From Bradyrhizobium sp. CIAT3101 (GTDB lineage Bacteria > Pseudomonadota > Alphaproteobacteria > Rhizobiales > Xanthobacteraceae): 64,000 bases of DNA. Of the stretch, positions 53,419 through 62,762 are shown one piece after another. Each line of letters starts with the position of its first letter. The first letter of the stretch is position 1. The notes beneath the pieces are model-generated. The model was not told the DNA's origin, did not search any database, and worked only from the letters and a program-made list of their open reading frames with translations. Position numbers and translations under genes: made by a program. The DNA is taken from contig NZ_CP121634.1 in the NCBI RefSeq assembly GCF_029714945.1, positions 1,881,001 to 1,945,000 on the forward strand. The letters are read 5' to 3'.

Positions 53419-54905
53419 GGCTTGGCCGGCACGGCCGCATCGGGCGCGCCATCCCGCACATGGATCACGGCGATGTTGTCGGCATAGAGCCGCTTCCAGC
53501 CCTTGATATGATCGAGCACCTGCGCGGCCGGCATGTCGGCGCCCATCAGCGTGGCGTCGATCTTGTACTCTTCCAGCAGCCGCGTCAGGTTATCGAGCTT
53601 CTTGACCTCGACCGCCTTGAAGAAGTCCATCACGAACTTCTCGCCATAGAGCTCGGCGCGGCCATCGACGAAAACCGGGATGTCGCGCGAGATCAGATAC
53701 CCGCCGAACTGGTAGGCGTTGAAGATGCGCTGCGCCTTGCGTTGCTGCAACAGGTCGACGGCGGCGACCGGCGTCTGGTCCATCGTGAAGGTGAAGCGGT
53801 GATGCGACATGTAGATCGAGGTCGTGGTCCAGGCCGCGACCGCGATCATCAGCGCGCCGGTGATGGTGACGTAGCGCGCGGCCCAGCTCTCGCCGGCTTG
53901 CGCGTCAGCTTGCGGCAGCGGCGATGTCTCGCCGAGCGGTTTGGCCAGCACCAGCGGCACCAGGAAGGCAAAGGCCTCGATGCTCCTGACATGGGTGAGG
54001 CCCATCCAGGTGAAGAGCAGGATCAGCAGGATGCGCGGCGGCGACAGCGTCATGCCACGGAACAGGCCGATCGCGATCAGGCCGAGGATCGCGGCTTCGA
54101 AGGCGGAGAACGAGGCGAAATTCGCCGGCATCCATTCCGAGATGACCGACAGCAACTCGCCGAGATTGAGGATGTTGGTCGCGCCCAGCAGCGTGCGCCA
54201 GCCATAGGGTGTGACGCAGGCGGCCGCCATCGCGGCGACGCCGAACAGGAACCAGCGTGCGAGCAGCCGGACCTGCTTGCCGGAATCGAGTGTCCAGATC
54301 GCCTCGATCGCCATCGGGCCGATCAGCGCGAGGCCGAGCACGAAGCCGCCATGCAGGTTCGCCCACAGCGACATCAGCGGCAGCCAGACCCAGGATGGCG
54401 TGACCTTGCGGTCGGCCGCATTCATGAGAATGCCGACCCACGCGATCATCACCGGCAGTGCCAGGATGTGCGGCCGCGCCAGGATATGGTGCAGCGACAG
54501 CAGCACGGCCAGCATCGCGAACAGGACCGCGCGCGGAATTTCGAGATGCGCCTCGAGCAGGTAGACGAAAACGGCAGCCGATGCCGCGATCGCGAGCGCG
54601 GTGAGGATCACGGGCCCGGCCCAGTCCCATTGCGCGTAGGAGATGGCGAACAGGATCTGCGACAGCCAGGACGTCGAGATCCACGGCTCGCCGGGGCGTG
54701 TGAACGAATAGAAGTCGGTATAGGGCAGGGCGTGGTGATCGAGGATCCACTGCCCGATCTTGATCTGCCAGAACGAGTCGGAGTCCTGAAGCAGGGTGTC
54801 GCCGATATAGAGGAAGAACAGGTAGGCGCCCGCGCCGACGCACAGCGGCACCAGCGCGCGCGCGCGGCTTTGCACTGCAATGCTGTTGGTGAAGGATAGG
54901 GACAT
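53415..54905 (-). CDS. Polytopic GT-C-like membrane protein, copy 1
   Basis: A 496-residue paralogue of copy 2. It has the same first loop (QDSDSFWQIKIGQWILDHHALPYTDFYSFTRPGEPWISTSWLSQILFA) and the same soluble end (VFVDGRAELYGEKFVMDFFKAVEVKKLDNLTRLLEEYKIDATLMGADMPAAQVLDHIKGWKRLYADNIAVIHVRDG). ATG 54905 is used; 15 further codons upstream read Arg/Pro-rich. Transcription runs into copy 2 (ATGA overlap), so the pair form an operon divergent from the Flp pilin gene. Confidence 0.75.
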   Translation of the reverse strand: MSLSFTNSIAVQSRARALVPLCVGAGAYLFFLYIGDTLLQDSDSFWQIKIGQWILDHHALPYTDFYSFTRPGEPWISTSWLSQILFAISYAQWDWAGPVILTALAIAASAAVFVYLLEAHLEIPRAVLFAMLAVLLSLHHILARPHILALPVMIAWVGILMNAADRKVTPSWVWLPLMSLWANLHGGFVLGLALIGPMAIEAIWTLDSGKQVRLLARWFLFGVAAMAAACVTPYGWRTLLGATNILNLGELLSVISEWMPANFASFSAFEAAILGLIAIGLFRGMTLSPPRILLILLFTWMGLTHVRSIEAFAFLVPLVLAKPLGETSPLPQADAQAGESWAARYVTITGALMIAVAAWTTTSIYMSHHRFTFTMDQTPVAAVDLLQQRKAQRIFNAYQFGGYLISRDIPVFVDGRAELYGEKFVMDFFKAVEVKKLDNLTRLLEEYKIDATLMGADMPAAQVLDHIKGWKRLYADNIAVIHVRDGAPDAAVPAKP

Positions 54906-55197
54906 GCCGCCTCGTCTTGTTCTTGGTCCTGTTGGCCGAGCGGGCGGCATTTGACCATGGCGATCATAACTTCCCGTAAATCGGCGGAGCTACCTCGCTT
55001 CATGACGGTGCAATTTAACCGATTGTTTTAGATTTCGGTTTACCATCGGCGAATACATACAAACGGTTCCGCATTTACGCAGTCGAATTAACTGCGGCGC
55101 AAGTCTTTGCCTTTACGTTGAGTTCCATGGTCGGGCGGCGCTGGGAAGCCGAAAAGACCAGACCAGTTGAAGCCACGTGTATCCTTTGGAGCAGTCT

Positions 55198-55362
55198 ATG
55201 AAGAACCTCGTTTCGCGTTTCGTGAAGGACGAATCCGGCGCCACCGCCATCGAATACGGCCTGATCGCCGCCGGCATCGCGCTGGCGATCATCACCGTCG
55301 TCAACAACCTCGGCACCACGCTGAACGCCAAGTTCGGCTCGATCTCGTCCAGCCTCAAGTAA
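55198..55362 (+). CDS. Flp-type (type IVb) pilin
   Basis: A 54-residue prepilin: MKNLVSRFVKDESGATAIEYGLIAAGIALAIITVVNNLG and a short tail TTLNAKFGSISSSLK. The G-A-T-A-I-E-Y motif is the Flp prepilin peptidase site and Glu+5 of the mature helix. It forms thin adhesive Flp/Tad pili. ATG 55198 is used; a longer frame from 55177 lacks the standard leader. No tad/cpa secretion genes are in the window. An AT-rich upstream region holds an imperfect CtrA box (TTAA-N7-TTTT). Confidence 0.9.
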   Translation: MKNLVSRFVKDESGATAIEYGLIAAGIALAIITVVNNLGTTLNAKFGSISSSLK

Positions 55363-55387
55363 GCTAGACGATCAACGGAATAGCGAA

Positions 55388-55414
55388 GAGCCCCGTCATC
55401 GACGGGGCTCTTTT
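55388..55414 (+). terminator. Rho-independent terminator after the Flp pilin gene
   Basis: GAGCCCCGTC (55388-55397) pairs with GACGGGGCTC (55401-55410) around an ATC loop and is followed by TTTT, 25 bp after the pilin stop. Confidence 0.9.
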
Positions 55415-55527
55415 GCTTTGCCCGGAGCATCGGGGCATTCGACGATCACGCTTAAGCCTCCTTCAAGTCCCGCGGGTGTATGGCTTGGACGCATCCGCGT
55501 CACCGTATTTGCGTTAAAGGAAGCCGC

Positions 55528-56796
55528 ATGGCCGAAGCTTCGTCCGCCCCGCCTGCCGTTGCTCGTCACGGCGCGCTCCCTGCGACGCTCCTCAACATCT
55601 CCTTCGTGCTGGCGATCGTCACGCTGGCGTATTTTCCGACGGCCTATCTCACGCATGTGTGGATCTTTGGCGCGGATGGACGCGGCATCCCGACGGACTT
55701 CGTCAATGTTTGGGCGGCCGGAAAACTGGCGCTGGAGGGCCACCCCGCGCTAGCCTGGGATTGGGACATCCAGAAGCAGGTCGAGCTTGCTCTGCTCAAG
55801 CAGGATTTCGTCGGCCATTTCGCCTGGCACTATCCGCCGCCCTTCCTGTTCGTCGCGTCTTTTCTCGCGCAGTTTCCCTATGCTGTGGCGTTCATCGGCT
55901 GGGCCGCGTTCAGCATGGTGCCCTATCTCGCCGTGATGCGCGCGATCATCGGGCGCAATGCGGGCCTGGTGCTTGCGATTGGATTTCCCGCCACCTTCAT
56001 CAACATCTTGGTCGGGCAGAACGGTTTCCTCACCGCGTCCCTGATCGGCGGCATGCTTTATCTGCTGCCGACGCGACCGGTGCTGGCTGGAATCTGCCTG
56101 GGCCTTCTGAGCTACAAGCCCCAATATGGACTGCTGTTTCCGCTGGTGCTGATCGCCGCCGCCGAATGGACGGTGCTCATCACCGCCGCCATCGTCACCG
56201 TGACGATCGCAGGAGCGTCCTGGCTCGCATTCGGGACCGAAAGCTGGCAGGCCTTCTTCCACTGGATTCCGATGTTCTCGCAGGCCTTCCTGACCGAAGG
56301 CAGGGCCCCCTGGTTCAAGATGCAGAGCATCTTCGCGTTCGTGCGCTATGTCGGCGGCACCGAGCAGCTCGGATGGATCTTCCAGTGGGTGTTGACGGCA
56401 GCGGTTGCGGTCGTGCTGGTCGTGATGTGGCGGAGCAGAGTGCCTTACGCGCTGAAGGCGGCGATGCTCGCGGCGGCAACGCTACTCACGACGCCCTATC
56501 TCTTCATGTATGACCTGGTCGTGCTGGGCATCGCGGTGGCCTTTCTCATCCGCGCGGGGCTCGATGAGGGATTTGCGCGCCACGAGGTGATGGCCCTGGC
56601 GCTTGTCTTCGCGCTGCTCGCGACCTTCCTGTTTCTCGGTCAGCCCGTGGGCTTCCCTGCGATCCTCATCGTCTTCGGGCTGATCCTCGGCCGTTGCGCC
56701 GCCTGGCGCGCTGCCGAGGCTCGGGCTGCAGAGGCGGCATCGATGCAGCTAGCGGCAGGGACTTATATACCTGACACCACACGATACGAAATCTAG
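55528..56796 (+). CDS. Glycosyltransferase family 87-type (DUF2029) membrane protein
   Basis: A 422-residue polytopic protein resembling GT87 mannosyltransferases. The first outer loop has DFVNVWAAGKLALEGHPALAWDWDIQKQVE followed by HYPPPFLFVASFLAQFPYAVAFIGWAAF, then about nine more helices and LLSYKPQYGLLFPLVLIAAAEW, the KPQ motif of this family. It probably transfers a sugar from a polyprenyl phosphate on the outer face of the inner membrane. ATG 55528 (GGAAGCCGC upstream) is preferred to 55480. Confidence 0.8.
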   Translation: MAEASSAPPAVARHGALPATLLNISFVLAIVTLAYFPTAYLTHVWIFGADGRGIPTDFVNVWAAGKLALEGHPALAWDWDIQKQVELALLKQDFVGHFAWHYPPPFLFVASFLAQFPYAVAFIGWAAFSMVPYLAVMRAIIGRNAGLVLAIGFPATFINILVGQNGFLTASLIGGMLYLLPTRPVLAGICLGLLSYKPQYGLLFPLVLIAAAEWTVLITAAIVTVTIAGASWLAFGTESWQAFFHWIPMFSQAFLTEGRAPWFKMQSIFAFVRYVGGTEQLGWIFQWVLTAAVAVVLVVMWRSRVPYALKAAMLAAATLLTTPYLFMYDLVVLGIAVAFLIRAGLDEGFARHEVMALALVFALLATFLFLGQPVGFPAILIVFGLILGRCAAWRAAEARAAEAASMQLAAGTYIPDTTRYEI

Positions 56797-57030
56797 GCCG
56801 CGTACTCATAGACCGTCGGTGATGTCCGCTGTCCTCCGATCCCGACCGCCCTTTTGCAACTGCAGCGAATGCGCGATGGGCAGCAGCAGACATCGGTGCG
56901 AATAAATCAATCTTTAATTATGAGGCTTGAGGGCGTTTAATCCTATCGCAGTAGCTTTGAATGATACCGCAAAACAAGAAATGGCAAGACATCGATCTCG
57001 CGAACGAGCGGCAGCCGGATCCGGTAATAG

Positions 57031-57657
57031 ATGAAGGTCAAGGTCAAAGTTTGCGGGCTTGCCACGCCGGAGGCCGTTGATGCTGCTGTGAAAGGCGGCG
57101 CGACCCATATCGGGTTCGCATTTTCCCGTATGCCCTCTGCTGGCTATGTCACCCTCGAGCAAGCTGCGGAATTGGTGGCGTGCGTCCCCCGCCATGTCCG
57201 GAAGGTCGGAGTGTTCTTCGAACAGGATAGCATTTTCTTTATGGCGGCGATCCATGCCGCACGATTGCACATTCTGCAATTCAACGGAATTGATCGACCA
57301 TCGGGAATTGTCGGAAAAGCTGTTTGGGGCGTCGTGCCGGTCCGGACTGCAAAGGATCTGCGCGCAGCCACACGGTGGAAGGGCATAGCTGATCGCATTC
57401 TTTACGAGTTGAAGCCGCCGGACGACGAAGCGTCCGAAGCTGGCTCCGCGCTGCGGGGCAACTGGAATTTGCTCCGGGGGATCAAACATCCTTTGCCTTG
57501 GGCGCTTGGTGGTGAGCTTGATCCGAGCAATGTAGCCGAGGCGATTGCCACCACCGGCGCAAGGATGATCGATGTCTCGTCCAGCCTTGATAATGAATTG
57601 GGTGTCAAAGATCCGGCCAAGATCTCAGCACTCCTCAATGCGGTGCGCTCCATATGA
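57031..57657 (+). CDS. TrpF-like protein with altered active site
   Basis: A 208-residue TIM-barrel protein like phosphoribosylanthranilate isomerase: MKVKVKVCGLATPEAVDAAVKGGATHIGFAFS, VRKVGVFFEQ, LGGELDPSNVAEAI and DVSSSLDNELGVKDPAKI. The general base Cys8 is present, but by comparison with known TrpF the general acid Asp is Glu126 (ILYELKPP), the phosphate-binding Arg after FxPxS is Gly38 (MPSAGYV), and LQLHG is LQFNG. GGL becomes GGEL and SSG becomes SSS. It stands alone, not near trp genes. Isomerase activity is doubtful. Confidence 0.75.
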   Translation: MKVKVKVCGLATPEAVDAAVKGGATHIGFAFSRMPSAGYVTLEQAAELVACVPRHVRKVGVFFEQDSIFFMAAIHAARLHILQFNGIDRPSGIVGKAVWGVVPVRTAKDLRAATRWKGIADRILYELKPPDDEASEAGSALRGNWNLLRGIKHPLPWALGGELDPSNVAEAIATTGARMIDVSSSLDNELGVKDPAKISALLNAVRSI

Positions 57658-57845
57658 AGGGTGTCCAGCGGATCACAATGATTGTCCGCTTTGGGTCATT
57701 TTCGACGGTTTCACCGGGCATTGTCGGCAGGTCGATGTCCGCTCCTGCCCGTAAGCGCCGAACCGGGGCCGTGGGTAACCGTATCGTGGGTAAGGCCCGC
57801 GATATCCGAAATGATCTACCGCGAGCAGGCTCCGATCGTTCGACG

Positions 57846-59405
57846 CTAGCGCGAACTCCGCTCGATGAGCGGGCAGCTCTCGAGCACCGTGCCGAGGCGG
57901 GCGCCCTCGATGGCGACACAGGGCCTGGTGGGATCGATGGCAAGCGCGTAGCGATCCAGCAGCGCGCTGCGGTCCGGTTCGCCGCGCATGTGCAGTTCGC
58001 GAATACCGCCGGGCAGCGGAGCCTTCAATCCGGCGCGGATGCGCTGGTCGAAGATGCCGCCGGGAACGATGGGCACACCGATATCGGCGAGCAGGTAGAA
58101 GCGCGACTGCGGCGGAAGCTGCGGCGCGATATAGGCGAGCGGCTTGCCGAGGATGAAGTAAGTCGCGGGCTGATCGAGCGCGTCGGCGATCTTCGGCCGG
58201 TAGGTGTCGGACCAGGGGCGGTGCCACCAGTCCGCCGGCTGCGACCACAATGCAATCCCGGCTGCAACCGTCACCATCAGTGCGTTCGGCGGAACGGGGA
58301 ACGCCGTGCGCAATGTCGGCCCCGCGCTCGCAGCGAGGCGCGCGAGCAGCACAACGATGATCGGGCCGCACAACAGTTCCAGAACCACCGCATAGCGCTG
58401 GATTGCGAACAGGCCGAGCCACGCCAAATACGAGACGGCAAACAGCACCACCAGCTGCACATCACGTCGCGTGAGGATCGCGCTGACGCGCGTCATGCGC
58501 ACAACGAGGCCGAGCATGAGCAGGATCGCCACGACCGCGAAGCGCGCATCGCGGAACGGATGCTCCGCGCCTCGGTGGTCGCCCATCAGCCAATAGAACG
58601 GATAGGCCAGCGCGTCCGCCACGCTGTGCGGCATGAACTGCGCGTCCATCAGATTGATCGCCGCCACCTCGCCTGACTGGAAGACGGCATTGAACAGCGG
58701 GAAGATCGGATTGCCGGTGTCGCGCCAGGCGATCAGGCACCATTCGCCGCCGGTGATTGCCGCGCCGACGATCCCGCCGAGTCCCAGCAGGACCGTCGCT
58801 CGAAGCGGCCGCACGGCGGCGAGCAGTGCTGCGATTGCGCCTATCGCGTAGACCACATTGGTCAGCTTCAACCCGACCGCGGCGCCGATCAGGAGCCCGG
58901 CGAGCAGATAGCGGGCGCTCGGTCGGTGATCCGCAACCAGGATCAGCAGGAAGCCGCCGACCACGGGCAATGCCAGCAGCACGTCGGAAAAGCTCGTGCC
59001 CACTTCCGAGAGCGTCATCGGACCTGTGGCCGCGATGACGACCGCCGCCGCGATCGCCGCGAAGGTCGCGGCTTGTCCCAGGACCAGACGTGCAAACAGG
59101 CAGATCAGCGCGAGGTTGAGGCCGTGAATTGCGCCGATGATCATCAGCCCATACGGCGACGGCAGATAGTGGCGGAGGTAATAGACCGGAAAATAGACGA
59201 TCGGATTGAAGTAGGTTTGAAACCCCGGCGGGACCGCATCGACGCCATAGCGGCCGTTGAGCAAGGCCCAGACATTGTATTCGTGGTAGTTCTGCCAATC
59301 CCAGTTGACGTCCTGGCCCATCGCGAAGGTGTAGAGCGCGCCTGCCAGCATCGAGCAGACGACGATGGCGATGGGTGCAAGCGCTCGTCCGCGCAGGTTC
59401 GTCAT
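57846..59405 (-). CDS. Large polytopic GT-C-like membrane protein
   Basis: A protein of about 519 residues with ten or more helices. The first outer loop contains GQDVNWDWQNYHEYNVWALLNGRYGVDAVPPGFQTYFNPIVYFPVYYL, a pattern of GT-C fold enzymes with an acidic residue near helix 1. The C-terminal soluble part reads RFYLLADIGVPIVPGGIFDQRIRAGLKAPLPGGIRELHMRGEPDRSALLDRYALAIDPTRPCVAIEGARLG. No clear ribosome site decides the start: ATG 59405, 59444 and 59486 are all in frame. It probably transfers a sugar; it could instead be a transporter. Confidence 0.65.
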   Translation of the reverse strand: MTNLRGRALAPIAIVVCSMLAGALYTFAMGQDVNWDWQNYHEYNVWALLNGRYGVDAVPPGFQTYFNPIVYFPVYYLRHYLPSPYGLMIIGAIHGLNLALICLFARLVLGQAATFAAIAAAVVIAATGPMTLSEVGTSFSDVLLALPVVGGFLLILVADHRPSARYLLAGLLIGAAVGLKLTNVVYAIGAIAALLAAVRPLRATVLLGLGGIVGAAITGGEWCLIAWRDTGNPIFPLFNAVFQSGEVAAINLMDAQFMPHSVADALAYPFYWLMGDHRGAEHPFRDARFAVVAILLMLGLVVRMTRVSAILTRRDVQLVVLFAVSYLAWLGLFAIQRYAVVLELLCGPIIVVLLARLAASAGPTLRTAFPVPPNALMVTVAAGIALWSQPADWWHRPWSDTYRPKIADALDQPATYFILGKPLAYIAPQLPPQSRFYLLADIGVPIVPGGIFDQRIRAGLKAPLPGGIRELHMRGEPDRSALLDRYALAIDPTRPCVAIEGARLGTVLESCPLIERSSR

Positions 59406-59909
59406 CCCTGATCGCCGCAGGCCTCCGGCCGCGGGCACCGACATAGCCTCTCGCAAGTCAGCGGCGGTTGTCGCGCGTTGCAGCATCAAAGCGCCGGCTG
59501 ATGGGCGCAGCCTTTTTCGAAAACGGGGCGCGACGCAGAAGATACGCTGGTGGAACGCATTGCCGAATTCCGATTGATACGCGTAGGACTATGGCCGGCC
59601 AGTTAAGGTTGCATGAATCTGTGCGCGAATTCTGCTGCCTTGCGCGCAAAGGTCGCGCACGGTCGAGCAATGGTGCTGCCATCCGGCAGACGCAGCAGAA
59701 TGCCGCCGCCGTCGCTCGAAATTCTCGGAATTCGATTATACCGAATCGCAGCCTAAGCGGGTGAAGCGGCGAAAACTGGCATCACGCATTTGCTTCTTGT
59801 CATCCCCCCTGAATAGTTGTTCAGTCCTTGCGGGGCGATTTGCATCTAGTGCAGTGACGAAGCGTTCGGCCGCGGGCGTGCGGCAGGCGTGTGGGACAGG
59901 AAGCGCGCC
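59406..59909. other. Long intergenic region between GT-C-like and TetR genes
   Basis: About 500 bp of comparatively AT-rich sequence contain no protein gene I can support. A short dyad CTGAA-N6-TTCAG (59809-59824) lies 85 bp before the tetR start and could be its operator, but the arms are only five bases. Confidence 0.45.
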
Positions 59910-60590
59910 ATGGTTTATCGGCGAACGCATCAAGTGGTTAAGCGCCTTGCGGCACGGCGCAGCGCCATCCTGGCGGCGGCAAGGGAAGCCGCAGCCGAAG
60001 GCGGCATGGCGGCGGTGCAGATCGCACCGGTCGCGGTCCGGGCCAACGTGGCGGCCGGCACCGTCTACCGCTACTTCCCCTCCAAGGCCGAGCTGATCTC
60101 CGAATTGATCTCCGAGGTCTCCCGCGACGAGCTCGCGGCGATCCGGCGCGCGGCCGATGCCGCGCCCGGCCCGTCGTCCGCGCTGGCGGCGGCCGTGACC
60201 ACGGTGGCCGTCCATACGCTGTCGCAGCGCCGGCTGGCCTGGGGCATCCTGGCCGAGCCTGTCGATGTCGATGTCAGTGCCTCACGCCTTGCCAGCCGTC
60301 GCGAGATTGCCGGCGAGATCGCCGCCCGGATCGACGCCGCCGTACGCGCCGGCCATCTGCCGGCGCAGGACACCGCGTTGGCCGCGACCGCGCTGCTGGG
60401 TGCGCTGCACGAAGCGCTGGTCGGTCCGCTCGCGCCCGACAATCTCGAAGATCCCGTGAAGATGCGCGACGCAGTTCAGACCGTGACGCTGCTTGCGCTG
60501 CGCGCCGTCGGCGTCATGGACGCCCGCGCCCGAGGTCTCGTGGTGCAGCAGACGCTGCTGCCGACGACCAAGGCGCTGGTCGGGGCCTGA
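59910..60590 (+). CDS. TetR/AcrR family transcriptional regulator
   Basis: A 226-residue TetR protein. HTH: RRSAILAAAREAAAEGGMAAVQIAPVAVRANVAAGTVYRYFPSKAELISELISEVSRDEL (about residues 16-75). The C-terminal domain begins with an Ala-rich helix and has LAWGILAEPVDVDVSASRLASRREIAGEIAARIDAAVRAG. AGGAAG precedes ATG 59910. No divergent or following gene clearly forms its target; the pyruvate kinase downstream is on the other strand. Confidence 0.9.
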   Translation: MVYRRTHQVVKRLAARRSAILAAAREAAAEGGMAAVQIAPVAVRANVAAGTVYRYFPSKAELISELISEVSRDELAAIRRAADAAPGPSSALAAAVTTVAVHTLSQRRLAWGILAEPVDVDVSASRLASRREIAGEIAARIDAAVRAGHLPAQDTALAATALLGALHEALVGPLAPDNLEDPVKMRDAVQTVTLLALRAVGVMDARARGLVVQQTLLPTTKALVGA

Positions 60591-60732
60591 TCCGATGGCG
60601 GCCTCGAGCTGATCGCGCTCAGGCCGTTGCCTGAGCCCGTCTTTTCGCAAAACCCGCGCAAGGCGGCCTGACCGGCCGGCTACTGTGCATGGGGTTGTTT
60701 TCGCGTTTTTCGTTGGCGGCCTGCCTGCCGCC

Positions 60733-62169
60733 TCACATCTGCGCCTCGCCCTCGGGACCGACCGAGGCGATGCGCACCATGTTGGTGGTGCCGGGAATGC
60801 CGAGCGGCACGCCGGCGACGATGATCACGCGCTGGCCGGCGCGGACGAAACCGTCGCGGAAGGCGATCTGGCCGGCGCGGCTCACCATGTCGTCCTGGTC
60901 GCGCGCATCTTCCGCCACCACGCAATGCACGCCCCAGACGACGGCGAGCCGGCGTCCGGCCTGGATGTTCGGCGTGATCGCCACGACCGGCGGCTTCGGC
61001 CGCTCGCGCGCCACGCGCACGGCGGTCGAGCCCGAGCTGGTCCAGCAGATCAACGCGGGCAGGTCGAGCGTCTCGGCGATCTGCCGCGCGGCGTCGGCGA
61101 TGGCGTCGCCGGCGGTGGATTCCGGCGCGGGGCGCTGGGCCGTGATCACGGACCGGTAAGTCGGGTCGCGCTCGACCTCCTCGCCGATGCGGTTCATGGT
61201 CGAGACTGCTTCGACCGGGAATTTGCCGGCCGCCGATTCCGCCGACAGCATGATGGCGTCGGCGCCCTCGTAGACGGCGGTGGCGACGTCGGAGACTTCG
61301 GCGCGGGTCGGCACCGGTGACTGGATCATCGATTCCAGCATCTGGGTCGCGATCACCACCGGCTTGCCGGCGCGGCGCGCCATGCGCGTCATCTGCTTCT
61401 GCAGGCTCGGCACGCGCTCCAGCGGCAGCTCGACGCCGAGATCGCCGCGCGCCACCATCAGCGCGTCGGAGGCCTCGATGATGTCGGCGAGGCGATCGAT
61501 CGCCTGCGGCTTCTCGATCTTGGCCATCACCGCGGCGCGGCCGCGGATCATCTTCTTGGCCTCGATCACGTCGTCGGCACGCTGTACGAAGGAGAGCGCA
61601 ATCCAGTCGACGCCGGTGACCAGCGCGGCCTCGAGGTCGGCGCGGTCCTTCGGCGTCATCGCCGAGACCGGTAGGTCCGTATCCGGCAGGCTGACGCCCT
61701 TGCGGTCGGACATCTTGCCGCCGACCACGACGCGCGTCACCGCGTGTTCCTTCGAGGTTTCCTCCGCGATCAGCCGCACCTTGCCGTCATCGAGCAGCAG
61801 GGCATGGCCGGGCCGCAGCGCAGCGAGGATCTCGGGATGCGGAAGATTGACGCGCGTGGCATCGCCCGGGGTCTTGTCGGAATCGAGCGTGAAGGTCTGG
61901 CCGTTCTGGAGCTGGACCGAGCCTTCGGCGAAGGCGCCAAGCCGGAGCTTCGGGCCTTGCAGGTCGACCAGGATGCCGATCGGGCGGCCGTAGCTCGACT
62001 CGACATTGCGGATCGTCGCCACCAGCTCCCGCATCTTGTCATGCGGGGTGTGGCTCATGTTGATGCGGAACACGTCGGCGCCGGCCTCGAACAGGCGGCG
62101 GATCATCGCGAGATCCGAAGAGGCAGGTCCGAGGGTCGCGAGAATCTTGATACGGCGAAGACGCCTCAT
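60733..62169 (-). CDS. pyk: Pyruvate kinase
   Basis: A 478-residue pyruvate kinase: KILATLGPAS and RINMSHTPHDKM at the start, IGILVDLQGPKLRLG, the active-site loop MIRGRAAVMAKIEKPQAIDRL with the catalytic Lys, and DALMVARGDLGVELPLERVPSLQKQM. MLESMIQSPVPTRAEVSDVATAVYEGADAIMLSAESAAGKFPVEAVSTM follows, then the regulatory C domain. It makes pyruvate and ATP from phosphoenolpyruvate. The start ATGA overlaps the stop of the upstream DUF1036 gene by 4 bp. Confidence 0.97.
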   Translation of the reverse strand: MRRLRRIKILATLGPASSDLAMIRRLFEAGADVFRINMSHTPHDKMRELVATIRNVESSYGRPIGILVDLQGPKLRLGAFAEGSVQLQNGQTFTLDSDKTPGDATRVNLPHPEILAALRPGHALLLDDGKVRLIAEETSKEHAVTRVVVGGKMSDRKGVSLPDTDLPVSAMTPKDRADLEAALVTGVDWIALSFVQRADDVIEAKKMIRGRAAVMAKIEKPQAIDRLADIIEASDALMVARGDLGVELPLERVPSLQKQMTRMARRAGKPVVIATQMLESMIQSPVPTRAEVSDVATAVYEGADAIMLSAESAAGKFPVEAVSTMNRIGEEVERDPTYRSVITAQRPAPESTAGDAIADAARQIAETLDLPALICWTSSGSTAVRVARERPKPPVVAITPNIQAGRRLAVVWGVHCVVAEDARDQDDMVSRAGQIAFRDGFVRAGQRVIIVAGVPLGIPGTTNMVRIASVGPEGEAQM

Positions 62170-62762
62170 GGCTTATTTCCAGACGGTGGCGAGGGGGCTG
62201 GCGGAAGGCCAGGCGCGGCGGGGGGCGTACCACCGGGCGGGCTATTGGGCAAACCCGGAACGCCGCCACCGGGGCCAACAGGGCCGGGCATCCCGGGGAC
62301 GCGTTGCTGGGAAGGCTGCTCGTTGGCGTCGGTGAGCTGGACCGTCCAGGCCCGCTGCTCGCCGGTATCGACCTCGAAATAGCCGGTCCGGTCATAGCCG
62401 CGCGCCAGGCAGTCCTCGGTGCCGCGGATGGTGAATTCCTTGTCGCGCGAGCACATGAAGGCCTGCCCCGACCACTCACCGCCGCGGTCATAGTCGATCG
62501 CGTAAATGTAATAGTAACGGGCGACCAGCGTTCCCCGCAGCAGCGTCTCGCAGGAGCGGGACGAGATGTTCCACCAGCCCTCGGTGGTCCAGCCGTCGGC
62601 ATCCTTGTAGCCAAGCGCGATGCCGACCCGGCTCGATGTGTTGTTGCAAAGCCGGAAATCGGCCGCGGCCGGGCTGGCCCAGATGCACAACAGGCCAACC
62701 ACCAGCACCGGGACCAACCGGGCGAGCAGGCGAAGGGGGGCGGGGAGAGATTCGGCGATCAT
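62166..62762 (-). CDS. DUF1036 periplasmic protein
   Basis: A 198-residue exported protein (signal LLARLVPVLVVGLLCIWASPAAA). The DUF1036 domain is clear: DFRLCNNTSSRVGIALGYKDADGWTTEGWWNISSRSCETLLRGTLVARYYYIYAIDYDRGGEWSGQAFMCSRDKEFTIRGTEDCLARGYDRTGYFEVDTGEQRAWTVQL, with several cysteines likely in disulfides. The tail is Pro/Gly-rich (MPGPVGPGGGVPGLPNSPPGG). Function unknown. It is translationally coupled to pyk, an arrangement conserved in related genomes as far as I recall. Confidence 0.85.
   Translation of the reverse strand: MIAESLPAPLRLLARLVPVLVVGLLCIWASPAAADFRLCNNTSSRVGIALGYKDADGWTTEGWWNISSRSCETLLRGTLVARYYYIYAIDYDRGGEWSGQAFMCSRDKEFTIRGTEDCLARGYDRTGYFEVDTGEQRAWTVQLTDANEQPSQQRVPGMPGPVGPGGGVPGLPNSPPGGTPPAAPGLPPAPSPPSGNKP

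Noticed and set aside
53460..54899. Long forward frame opposite the GT-C-like gene copy 1
   Set aside because: Composition (Arg/Gln/Glu/His-rich) is the complement of hydrophobic membrane codons; the reverse-strand protein is clearly real.
55030..55060. Imperfect CtrA-like site before the Flp pilin
   Set aside because: TTAA-N7-TTTT matches only partly, so it is not claimed as a site.
59809..59824. CTGAA-N6-TTCAG dyad as a TetR operator
   Set aside because: Five-base arms are too short to separate from chance; listed only as a remark in the intergenic entry.
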